From the NCBI RefSeq assembly GCF_050947875.1, contig NC_134569.1, positions 189,840,067 to 189,904,066 on the forward strand: DNA of 64,000 nucleotides. The letters run 5' to 3'. The stretch is from Dermacentor variabilis (lineage: Eukaryota > Arthropoda > Arachnida > Ixodida > Ixodidae). The notes below the pieces were generated by a model that saw only the letters and a program-made list of their open reading frames with translations, had not been told where the DNA came from and did not search any database. The position numbers were made by a program, and so were the translations under genes. The number at the start of each line of letters is the position of its first letter. Position 1 is the first letter of the stretch. Positions 46,641 to 58,645 of the stretch are shown piece after piece.

Positions 46641-49600
46641 GAGGCCGTCAAACTTTATAGAGGGAACTGCTATCAAAACCTCGTACCAGATGTATTTGGC
46701 CCAAGTCAGCCATCACATCTTGTACCTCTGGCTCTGTGGAGATTATCTGCGTCTCCTGTCCTACTTCGAGTATAGTGTATGGTCCTGCTTCGCGTACAGA
46801 TGAGGGTGCCAATTCGGGGTCATGTGCAGTCAACGGCACGAAAAAGCCTGCTGCTGGACAACGCTCTCCGAGGGCAAGCTGGCCAACCTCTGTGCGATCT
46901 GCAACTGTGAGCTCGGGGCTGTTCGGGAAAGCACCACCAAAGGCTTGTTGCACATCTGCCTGGTGCTTACAGAAAGCACCCTGGCTCGCTGCCCTGCAGC
47001 TGCATAGCCCTATGTGTACCCATACCTATGTCCCAGTTCCAGAAGAATTAGGAACATGGTAGCGATTTTGTTCTACTTCTACAATTTATTTTTTTTTGGG
47101 GGGGAGGGGATTCCGGCATTTTTTGCAGAAGGTGCTCCTAGCCAATCCGGGGGGTTGGTTCCTGATTGTGTTTGTGGCGCAGCAGCCGCATTTCGAAGTA
47201 TTTCTCCCAATTAGTAATTAATAATTCAGTTAAAGCTACTGCATTGTAGGCTTTTGTTCTGTTTAGGATGATCTTTAGAATACGGACAGAAGCCTCCGAG
47301 TAGTTATTTGTGTTTTGTCCTCTTCTAGAAGAGCACCCACTCACATTGGCGGAAAAGAAACATGTTCGCTTTCTGAACATAGGGCATATGAGGCTGGGAC
47401 CGAAGCTCTGCAATGGCTGTCTCAAGCTCGTGCTCCTCCTTTGCATAGAGAATCTGAAACACAAGTTCAAGCATGCATTTCTGTGTTAGCATTTTGTTTT
47501 CACCATATATCTCATCTGCTATTTGCATTTTTCTGGTAAACCAGAGCACTGCAGCTATTGAAAATTATAACCTTTCCAGAAAAGACTTCCACGAGTAAAA
47601 AGTACAGTATCATGATTTTCTTCGTTTCATTGAATGTGTCAGTGATAGCAGGAACTTAACTTTCAGCATGAGTTCTCTTCGGCTACATATTTTTTTTTAT
47701 TATAGAATCACTTGTATGCTGTGTTCCTTTTATTATTTTATTTTGTCATTGCTAAAATATTTCCTAATTTAATGCTAATTTGCCACTACTTGCATAGGCC
47801 TTTTGGAAAAGGCAGTAAAATGGGTTGCGCTTTGTTGGTTATCAATTATCAAAAAAGACATTTAAGTGGTGATAATTTCGCTTGAAAATAAGTTATTAGA
47901 AGATACTGGAAACTCGATATCCAATTCTTAGTGCGGGTTTGTTCTGTGCCTATCGGCATGGGTCATGTGCGCTCACTGCTTTGTCCCTCCAAGTATGCTC
48001 TGTTTCTGCCTTTAGATGGGAATATTCCTAAAATATAGTACTTTTTCTAGTAATGTGTGTTTGTGAGTGCGTGTGTGTGACATTCGCTTCTGTGCTATGT
48101 GTTCTGATTCATGCTAGCCCAAGAAAAGTCATAGCCAAAATTTTCTGGCTGCTCTTATTAATCTTAATTGAAAGCCGTTGCCTTAAAAGTGCGTAGAGAT
48201 GGTACGGCATGCGCGGAAGCATGAAAATAATAATTTTTGCCACTTTCTTGCTCTAATTATGAATAGATTACTTGGTGTGGAGGGACAGGATTGCTGCACT
48301 GTTTTGGTATTTTATTTGTATAAAATATGCAGCAAACAAGAACAAATTTAAAAATAACAAGGGTATGAATACACTGGGAAGATTGCTGAGTTTAGAGTGA
48401 CACAAGAGGCCTTCGCTGGAATGCGAAGGCTTGTTTTTGAAAATATTTTACGTTCTTACCTCAGACAGCGCTCCCATGAATGTACAAATTACGTAACTGT
48501 GAGAGACGTGACAGAGCACTACAAGCATGAAAAATTTGGATTAGCGTGCTGGGTGGCATGAGGGTCCTCCCGTGGTCTGTTTTTGTCGACTGCACATTAT
48601 GGTGAAACAGTGCCGACAGGTCGTCTTGTCCTGTCCAGTTTTTAAAACGTCCCGTCGTCTGCACTGCTTCGGCATAATGCTGTGCTGGTTGTGTTTTGAT
48701 ATTATGGTAGGGTCTACATTGTAATCGGAGTGAGAGAGTAAACAAGGTCGTTCACGTTACCTCTGGGATGATGCACGCAATTAGGTCAGCTCAATTATTC
48801 CAACAGTAACAAAGACATTTAACTTATTCTTCATTTCTTTCGCAGGCAAGTTGAAGTGTGAGGTACATGAACGGCGTGTTACTTTTTTACAAGTTTAGCT
48901 GCAAAGAACTCATCCTATTTCAATAAAGAAGCGCTAATAGATTGAACCCCAGCCACAAAATAATGCATAGCATGCGATCACATGGCAAAATGGGCCTCTG
49001 CACCTTATAGCGGCGCACACTTGCTCCCGACACCAATATTTCAGCATGTGCATCCTTCCACAACTGCAAACATGAATATTTTTGGTGTTTTTGTCACGGG
49101 CGCTCGAAGTATGCCAGTTTTTGTGGGAGCTGTCGCTTATCTCTTAGAATTCCCGCAAGTTACACGGCTTAAGGAATAAAATGAAGTTTGCGCTGTTCAC
49201 GGTGTTTGCACTCTATCACTAATGTGACAGCACATATCATGTGTGCTTCGTAACAAGTGCGCAGGGGTTCTTCCTTACTTTCATTTCTTTCTTACCTAGC
49301 TTCATTTGTTGTCCCCTTTCCGCCTATGTGCTTTTTCACGCCTTGGAACATGCTAGAGAATTCGTAGTGTAGAACAGACTAACCAAATATTGTAGTTTCT
49401 AAACGCACTGTGCATGCACATTGTTTAATATCAATGCCTAGTCGCGTGACCCTGTCGTAACACTTGGTGTTCTATTGGCCTATGGTGCATTTCTGTGCAT
49501 CATAATGTTACACTGCATAGCACTCCGCAACGTGCAAAGTACTGCACACATTGTAAGGTGCAGAGTACTTGAAACAGGAATCCTTGTTACGTAGGCATCG

Positions 49601-50679
49601 TAGGGCAGCTGTTCGATAAAGGTTCTGCCGCCAACATATTCGTAATGTGAAGAGTTCTCACAAGTGCCGATAATGGTCTCGTTGTTTGCTATAGCTGCTT
49701 ATTAATTATTGTGCCGTATTTAATATGCCATGTTTAGTGAGCAAACTAAAGCATCCTGAAATCCAAGCGTTACGAGCCAATGTACACCTACCAGTCTAAG
49801 ATGAAAATAGAGCACAAAAAATATTTAAGCTGACAAAAACTTTGAGACTTTATAAATACATAACTGCAGTAGTTCACACTTTCATTCCAGAGGTTTTGAT
49901 GACACTGCGTTAAGTCTTCTTAAATATTTTAATGCCTTGCTGCATAGAGGGCCTCTGAAATTGTTCGAACAAATTTTCTAGACGCATAGGGTTCAGCTAC
50001 GGTACATCATTTGCATCACAACTTGCCGGAAGCGCCTAATACTTAGATAGCTACGGACGATTACAAGTTGCCCTTCTCTATAGCCATGCATTTTCACCCC
50101 AACTCGTCGCCGAGTGATTGGAGCGACGTTTCCCCTTCACTGGCTCTGTGTCACGATGGCACGTCGTGTCGTCCATTTCCGGTTGTCAAGGAGGAGGCGA
50201 ATGAAGCCTCTCCAAACTCTCAGCCAGCCGCTTGGCAGCATTCTATCGCAGCGCCAAGCGTGTTCAGTATTCCGTTAACCACAGGCGGGATAGGCATTTC
50301 GACGGATGGGTGGAAGCATAAACTCCAGCTGACAAACCAGCTATAGCGTAGACGTATGTGAGCGGCCAGACCGGTCTGCATGGTCCAGCCACCTGGTGGC
50401 TCAGAGCTTAGCCAAACAAAGAGGTAATGTTGCTCTAGCCAAGTGTAAAATATTTTAAACATTCACAAAAGCAATACATTCACGATTACGCTCCTGAAGA
50501 AAGTTTACGCCAGGAGTAAAGTAGAATAGACTTCGTTACATCTACTGTGCTTGGTGGAGCTTTTGCAAGCAGGCGGCTGCACCATGCAGACCTTTCACCT
50601 TTGCGCTTCTGCTCATCCTGTAAAACGGCAGGGTCAAACGCCCGTGTTCAGTCCGCTTGCGCTTGAGTTTACCCAAATA

Positions 50680-50850
50680 ATGGACGCTTGAAACACTGTG
50701 TGGCAGTAATCCTTAGGCGTAAAGTGACGGCCGCAAACGCACAAATCCTGGCGGCGATCGCATAGCGACAGCCTGATGCGATGTAGCCACTCCGCTCGTC
50801 TGCTACCTCGTAGAGGGACGCCAGGTCGCACCTTAAATATTACCAGTCGC
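50680..50850 (-). pseudogene. Isolated THAP-like exon
   Basis: After a possible acceptor (ATATTTAAG) the minus strand reads KVRPGVPLRGSRRAEWLHRI and LCDRRQDLCVCGRHFTPKDY. The W and the C..HF block fit the second half of a THAP finger. The N-terminal CxxxxC half is not found nearby. It lies in the opposite-strand clutter of the MULE region. Confidence 0.45.
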
Positions 50851-53659
50851 AAGGTTTGCGGTTCCCAACATGAGAAGGGCGACCAACGGTGCTTGCCAAA
50901 ATAAAGATCGAGATCAACACTGACCGCGCAGCTAGAAATTAACACGGAGCACGTTCGAACAAGAGCAGACACTTCCTTTCTGCCGGAAGTGCTTAAGTGT
51001 AGTGAGAAATTGTCCTGGTGCATTCTCTTTCTGTTACCTTATTTTTATAGAAACAATATAACTAGCATTCCAACTATGGCGAACAACATTTGTTCACCAC
51101 AAAGGTCGAAAAATTATCGATGACGCGCCCTGGGCAGCCTATCGGAGAGCTGACCTACTGGCGTCAATAGGACAACTTGCGACATATGCTCAGGGGAGGA
51201 TGAAAATTCAGCCGAGTGACGTGCTGCGATTGGTAGCGATGTACGTTTTTTATAACCTTATAATAAATTACAGGCTTTGCGCGGAGCACTTAGATGCGTC
51301 AATTGACGGTCAGAAGGACTTACCTTAACAACTCAGTACGTTTGTACAAAATCAGCAAAATCGTTTCAGGGTACCTTTAATACTTATCGTAATTTACGCA
51401 ATAAATATTATAATTATCTGAAGCATTACTCTACCTTCTTTAGAGCTGCCATCAGCTGATGTCTTTCTCCTTTCGCTATGCTGTTCTGTGCTTACTTGAA
51501 CCAGCGCCACTCTGCTTGCAAAACATGAAAATGGCATGCCTGGCGGAGTGCCCCACATCACGCAGGGCTTCTTTTTCCGCTCTGGCATTGTCCGACATGA
51601 ACGCGCAGGGTTTTTCCTGCGCATGGGAAAAATACCATCTGTTAGTAGTGTTATGCAGCACTTTATTTTGTATATTATGACCTATTATGCTGCAACAGCT
51701 CATTGGTCACCTTGGAGTGCAAGTCATAATGGGCACATATCGGCAAAAAGCATGCATGCACTAGAGCGGTTATTTTTCATTCGTAAGCACGCTCTGTAAG
51801 CACAGAATCGTTGCTTGCGCTAAACAAAGGCACCTTTGAAAAGAGTGCCGCCACCCTCCTTTACCCTCTAAGAAAATGATGTTAAGATCATTCTAGCCCA
51901 CAAAAGAAGACAGGCCATGAGTGAAGGGAGTCAGAGGCTTTAAGGAAAGACAACAAAGTAAATGTGAAGACAGAAATGTATCTGGAAATTATCCTGCCAG
52001 TATGCCACATTACCCTGACGTGAGTGCGTACCTTTTTAACGTTTCTAATTGGTATGTTAGCTCGTTTCTAGCTAGCAACATATGTAGGAACATTATCATG
52101 TAACAATGTTCTACTTCGCACTTCGTCAACTACCCTTCTAGTTATTTATTTACGTGTTTCACCTTGGTACATGTTGTGTCATGCTTTATTTATGGCCTAT
52201 TAAAACTTTGCTCCCACTGTACTTGCACACCGTAAACTCAAGGTCATCAGTATAATTCAAGCAATATGTCATTGCTGCCCTGATAGATGAATTACTAAGT
52301 GTCTTTATGAACCTGTTCGATGTAAAGAAACATGTTGTGTAGTGTAGGCTGCAGTTTCCATATTTTTGCTTTACAATGCTAATTCATAGCTGAACAGTGA
52401 ATAAAATTCAGCCAGATTATTCATATAAAATATTCCTTTAGAGCCTGCCTCTGCACCCCTCCTATCCCTTTTCTTTCATTTATTTGTTTGAAAAAATCTG
52501 GTTCGTGAGGGGGAAAATAAACTGACAAATACTTTGTATTGAATATTGTGCCACTTCGTGGCTACAGTGACAGCATGGTGTCAGTTTCTATAGCTTTTTC
52601 GCCTTTGTGGAATAAGATGAGGTGAAGTTATTCGCCCGTTACCCTTTAGGTACCTTGACAGGCAGTGTAGCCCTTTAAGATCAAACAGGTCAATAAATTG
52701 AAGAAAACTAAAAATAAAAACGGAATTGCAAGACTACGTCGCTGCTCCCTCAGGTCTTTTAAGGTGCACCATGTGCTAATAATTTGGTACTTGGTATTCG
52801 AAAAGGTCCTTAAAAGCATTCTAGCTTAACTCAATGTCATAAGTAATGATGTCATTATATGTGTTTTGGCCTAACTATCTCTGCCGTTCTCATAACAGGC
52901 GCAGATAATGTACCCGAGTCAGTGCCCTTTGTGCCCCCCCCCCCTTCCCCCACTACAATGAGCAAGTTCTGCCCCTGCTGTGTGCCCAGTCCGGTTGTCG
53001 CACTATGTTCCCTTTCGATGTTTGTTGGAGCTTTCGGACGTCTTGGCCTTGTGGTGTTACGACTGTTCTGCTTTTAGAAGTTGCACATATACCAAAGCAT
53101 TTGAACTGCTGTTCCATGTTAGTCTCACGTGTTTTCGTTGAAGTACAATGCCGAGGCAGTTGTCACCTTGCTCTATTCAAAGGTACCTAATTGGCTATTC
53201 ATACAGCTGCTTGCCGAGTGATGACTACCAGGTTTTGAACGCAGTGCCTAAATTTCACTAAAACTGAGATTTCAATTTCACAGTTGCATTGGATTTGCTT
53301 TGACATTGTTAGGAATAAAATGCTTTAAATAAAATACAAAAAGGGTTGTTGCCAAAGCATTTGGGATAGTTCTCGAGAAGCTCAAAGGCAAGCCGATAGG
53401 CTTCTCTGCTCTGACTGCGGTGTATAAGCACAGCTACAGGAACTGCGCCTGCTTTGGTTGCTGTCAGAAGTATTGTAGCCGTATTCCCATCCATATCGCA
53501 CGATGAAGTCGAATCTACAAGAAATATGTTCTGCGCAGATTCCAGGGACTAGACACGGCGCATGATAGACGTTACGACTAGCGCTGCCCAGCCACTATCT
53601 GATGTTTGGCAAGCGCCTTACGTAAGCTCCTGCATATTTGCCACAAAAGGTGCAAAGTT

Positions 53660-53680
53660 AACGGGGGGGGGGGGGGGGGA
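53660..53680 (+). repeat. G-run
   Basis: A nearly uninterrupted run of about 17 G. C-runs of similar kind occur near 43828 and 52926. Confidence 0.8.
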
Positions 53681-54979
53681 CTAAGTTGCATTGATAGAAG
53701 CAGAACATACAAGTTATGATGCTTATTTTTTATCATAGGGAACTGGCTGAAAGGATTTCTGCTACTTTTTTGTTTCATTAGTTAGCGGTCAAGCGTTTTT
53801 TCTGTCTTCTTTTTTTGCAGCCTCAATTCTTCCAGTAAAGAAGACATTAAATGCTCGTGTTTATCATATGCTGGCTAGATGTACATGAACAAAATTCTCG
53901 AGCAGTGTTTTACCGCAATATTTGGGTGAATCATATTCTACAATAGCGTTATGTGGTCCACTACGCGCAAATGCATCAGCGTGACCAATAGATGGTACCG
54001 AAATCGTCAACGCCGCAAAGGGTAAGAACACGTGCAAAAATGCTCGGATTGACGCCGCATTTGTGAGGACGGTTTCTGTAAACAAGGTAAATTAATGGGT
54101 TTGAAAGGAACATTATGTAAATTACGGTCTGGGTGGCAATGGAACCCCGGGCTTCTGGGATGCGAGACAAGCGCTCTTCCCCGACGCCACCGCGGCTCCA
54201 CGGTTCTGGCTGTGTAAAGTGTGCATAGTGCGTGCGTGATTGCATACGTGACGTGGCAGCGACTAAAGATGTTTCACCAAGGGGACTACACTGCTTTTGA
54301 AATCCTAGACGTAAGCAGTCTCAAGTTTGCCTGCCAAAGTTTTATATCTTTTATTGCATTAGGAGCAGTTCAGCATTTTTATTACTGCTAAGAAATCACC
54401 TTCATGAGGAAGCTTACCTCCAGCTGCATATTCATCCACTTTCTCCGGTAGCTTTGCCACAGGATTCCCTGCTGGTCCGTATTTAGCCTTTCTCCACTCT
54501 TGATGCCAAATGTAAACACTTCCTGTCGGAGAAGTTCATGATGCAGGATTGTCTCTGCCGGTGTCATGCTCTCCTAAAAGTACTCGGAGAAGCCACTTCT
54601 TGCTTCAGGGCTTGCCCGTAGTAGACGGAGGGCATCAACAGACTCAGTGCTGTGGTTGTGCTTCTCGCTCAACTTAAACACAGCAGGCGATGGTACCGCC
54701 TTGCGCAAGAATTCATGACTTTTTGGCGCCTTTATTCACTTTCTTATTTTAATGTCAACTCTTGTCGGACAGTCACTATTGCGTCCTGCTGCAGTCTTGT
54801 TGCGCTTACTGTACTGGCAATGGCATGCCTTGTAATAGTAATAGACCATCCTGCAGGTGAAATGTAATTGCACACATATGGTGGAAACATTAAAATACTC
54901 TCCACCACAAACCTGGTGCGTGGTGAAATTGTAGAGAACATAAAATGCGTCACATTTAACCAGTCTCACATAAGCTTAT

Positions 54980-56150
54980 TACTCGAAGTGAATTCAATAT
55001 TATTTGCTTCATTTCTAAGAATGGAAAATGGTGGCAACAAAGCATAGCTTAGTGGAGTTTGCCATACGGTTTAGCTGGTGCTGGACCATATAATCTGTTG
55101 CTTTCGATTACAAAGGCACTAAACAAGTTTGGTCCAAAACAAGAAGAATTCTTGACATCTATAAAAAGCTGTCGTGAGCAGACGAACCACATTTTCCCAC
55201 TCATTGAAGAGGGAACCTCCAATTAAGATTCCTCACTTCCTCCAGAGACTTTGGAACCCCATACTTCTTCTCATGCTTCCTGAGACACTAGAAGAGAGCC
55301 TGTGCTTAGAGAAGAGCGGTGTGTTTGTGGCATGGTTCTTTCGAATCAGTAATTGTCATGTATCTCCAGTGTTACACTAGTCGCATAAAAAAATTCAAGT
55401 GAAAAACATTCTTTTGAAGACACTTTACAGCCACCAATTGATAGCACAAATTCCCTCCTCGCTCTTGTGCGGGGCCTTGAAGTGTTGATGTTCCACTTTG
55501 AAACCAGCACTTCTATTCATAGTTACAGCCACATTATCGTGGTATTGTGCTCATATGCATACGCAGTATTTATTGTAATTGAACACCAGTGCTTGCTCGT
55601 GCAAACATATCGATTTAATGTTCGCTTGACATGGCACTGTAGTTGATAATTACCTACAATGTCGTGATGTGTTGCAATACATATATGACGTCTTACCATA
55701 TTGGCCTTTAGTTTTATATAAAACCATATAGCATATGAACGCAGTATATGTAGTGTACATATTCCAAAATTGAAGCAAAATGCAAGAGTGTCATAGCTAC
55801 TTTCATCATGCTGTGTATAATGTGCACACTTGTATAAAAGTAACTGGGACATATCTGCATTTTGCCCCACATATTATCTATGCATATCTGAAAAGTAGTG
55901 CTAATTAAAGAACTTGATGGAAACAAAGCTCTACATCTACAACAGGCCACGATTATTTCAACGTAGTACGAGCCGTGATGTCGTGAATTAAATATATTTA
56001 TTTTGTGTTTGCAAAGGTGCTAAATGTTAGGTGCGATGTTTTAAGTAACGCGTGTCTGACACTGTAGGCATTGCAGATGCACATACCATAGTTTTATCTC
56101 GCCAGTCATTTACCTCGGAATACTATTGTGCACGAATACACAACATTTAG
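54980..56150. other. Unassigned AT-rich sequence
   Basis: Short ORFs only; probably intron of the MULE relic. Confidence 0.35.
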
Positions 56151-56168
56151 CATAAAAAAAAATATTGT

Positions 56169-56415
56169 GGAACCGCCGTGGTTGCTCAGTGGCTATGGTG
56201 TCGGGCTTCTGAGCACGAGGTCGCGGCATCGAATACCGGCCACGGCGGCCGCATTTCGATGGGGGCGAAATGCGAAAACACCCGTGTACTTAGATTTAGG
56301 TGCACGTTAAAGAACCCCGGGTGGTCGAAATTTCGGGAGCCCTCCACTACGGCGTGCCTCATAATCAGAAAGTGGTTTTGGCACGTAAAACCCCATAATT
56401 ATGTATATATATTAT
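56169..56415 (+). mobile_element. Ruka: Ruka-type tRNA-derived SINE
   Basis: Full-length copy: tRNA-like head with A and B boxes, the CGATGGGGGCGAAATGCG block, and a CACGTAAAACCCC end with an AT-rich tail. It is flanked by a perfect 12-bp duplication AAAAAATATTGT (56157-56168, 56416-56427). Confidence 0.9.
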
Positions 56416-57299
56416 AAAAAATATTGTCCCGTTTACTACACAATACATACCACAATTGCATGAGCGCTAAGCTACTATAGTAAAACGTGGCAGAAATAGG
56501 GAGATTTTGTCGTGTACTTTTTAATTTTTCATTTTCAACAACTCTTACTCTCCCATGAGAATAAAAGTTTGTCCTGTGTACTGCACAATAGGTAGCGCAT
56601 TTTTCTGCATTCAGTGCATGAACAATGAACTAGTCAGTAAAAAATTACGAATATATGGTAATTATGTATGTTAAAGTAAATGATTTAGGCATTTTTTCAT
56701 ATTTCTTTTTGTCTTGTAGACCATATGCGAAATTCCGTAAGCAGGGGAAGTCCCGCATGGCTAACGTTCCCTAACCAAGCTGGCCGTGTTCCAGCTAGTG
56801 CCATTGCTAAAATTGAGAGACGCGTTTTCAAAGATGGTGCGTGGGAGGGAAGGCAGCAGAAATGATGACACCTTGATTTACGATTCTAACCCGACGGCCA
56901 CCATCGCGTACGTGGTTAGGTTAAACTAGGTGTACGGAACTCGCACGTGCGGAATTTCGCATATCGCCCATATAGCTTCCCTTAAAAAATGTTTCGAAAG
57001 CTATTATAGCAGTTTCATTTTTGTACAGCACTGTTTTGCCAGACTGATACGATGGTAATCACTTTGTGCAGTTCGTTTGGTAATATTTCATAATCAATGA
57101 CGTGTTTGTCGCCGCCATGCACTGCTGCATCCATTCTTCCGCAAAATTTGGATCTGCGATGTTCATTCGCAGGACTCTCACATCGGATGTCGACGCAGTC
57201 GGTGTTGCCGAAATTGTGACAGGAAGCTGATCCGGGCACCGGAAAGTTATCAGTGCAGCCCATATCGCACGCGATTTCCTCGGCCCCAACCTCTAATTG

Positions 57300-58520
57300 G
57301 TCACCAGATAGTTTGCACGACGTTGTCCACATGCGCCTTTCCTGCACCAATCTCGAACAAATCTTCACCGAAAACTCCAAAATAGATGCTTGAGGGCATT
57401 GCGGTCGCAGCTTAGCGCATTCGCTGGAACAACTTGGGAGTCTGGCCTTGACAGGTGGATGAACAGCGCCGGCGGCGCGCGCGCGCGCTTATTTATTCTC
57501 CCCTAACAGGTGACATGAGCGTACGTCTACTGTTGAGCTAAATTGAAACCAAAAAAATAAAGAAGCGACAGAAGCACGCGGCTGAGAAGGCGCATCGCTT
57601 GTCGTGCACTTTGTTTTCTTCCATCTTGGCAGTATTATTTTATTGAAAAGACGGCAATGATTTTGGTTTCGCAACTGACTGTTCGCGAATATTTTAAAGT
57701 TTGGGTTACGTTTTCGCCACACTTTGCGGTTGCGGGTGGTACCTTGTTGATAGTGCCACTTGTTGATGTGTTACGTTGTTTCGGGTGCAGATACGCCCGC
57801 CTTGGCCCCTCCTACTCTACAGTTACGTGTTCTGTGAAGGTTTTGTGGCTTACAAGCGGGTGAAAGAAATGGGCTGACACGCAGAACAGTAGCGTTCCTA
57901 ATAGAACCGGCTCTGTTTCGCTAACCGGTGGTGAATATTTGCAGCACACACCACTGATCCCCGCAAGCTAGATTTGACAGACATTTACTATCGCCACCAC
58001 ACCAAAAAAAGCTGGGCGCAACGCGATAAGGAGGAATCGTTTTGGTAGAATCAAGGGAGGTTCCCACCACGTCTGCGACGAGGCAGTTTCCATTACTTGT
58101 TAATTCCTGTCACCAGATGCCACTGTAAAATGTTTCAAACGTGACGTCCATCGGTAGCATTCTGCGTGATTCGCATGGCAAGTCACCATGGTTTTTGTTC
58201 CCGGAAAGGTAAATGAAGTTTCTTTTTTGCAATGACTGCTTATATTGCGGTAGGATTTAGGAGCCCCGTCATGTTTTTGTTGCCGTGCATCAAATTTGTT
58301 GAATACACGTCTCTCATTCGAGCTCCCCTGTATCAGGCATGGTTGAGTCATGGCCTAATGGTTCCAACTTCCTTGATCGCTCTCCCTATTGTTTGCTTAT
58401 TGTCCGTACGTAACATGGTGTTGAGAGCAATGTACCAAGAAAAACACGACCAAAGAGGTTGCTTGTTATGCCTGAGCGCAGGGAGGAAAGAGTCGATCTT
58501 TTCACCTGCTGCGGCTCTTT
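57300..58520. other. Unassigned
   Basis: No recognisable coding sequence. Short CG-rich dinucleotide run near 57475-57488. Confidence 0.35.
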
Positions 58521-58645
58521 TATTTTTTTATTTATTTATACATACTGCAGCCCGTTAGGGCTATGACAGGAGTGGGTGTACATGCGAGGAAAACTGATTA
58601 TGATATGCAGAAACAAGAACATAGAAATATAAAGATGTGAAGGAA

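Larger units (their letters stand above)
46640..57290 (-). pseudogene. Decayed MULE-type transposase gene with SWIM zinc finger
   Basis: Pieces lie in protein order along the minus strand. About 57230-57060 may be the N-terminus (MNIADPNFAEEWMQQCMAA). 54870-54416 has a Cys-rich domain (CHCQYSKRNK) and then KLSEKHNHSTESVDALRLL, a stop, and LNTDQQGILWQSYRRKWM before a GTAAGC donor. 53536-53340 starts after TCTGCGCAG and has QNIFLVDSTSSCD (first acidic motif) and LLTATKAGAVPVAVLIH. 51615-51425 has PCAFMSDNARAEKEALRD (second acidic motif), a frameshift, then CHFHVLQAEWRW and a stop. 47480-47140 has NTNNYSEASVRILKIILNRT. 47060-46650 has the SWIM finger (CSCRAASQGAFCKHQADV). Stops and frameshifts show it is not functional. 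A cut-and-paste MULE origin is the most likely reading. Confidence 0.65.

Noticed and set aside
57015..57380. 121-codon minus-strand ORF
   Set aside because: It is in a different frame from the block resembling the MULE N-terminus and has no motif.
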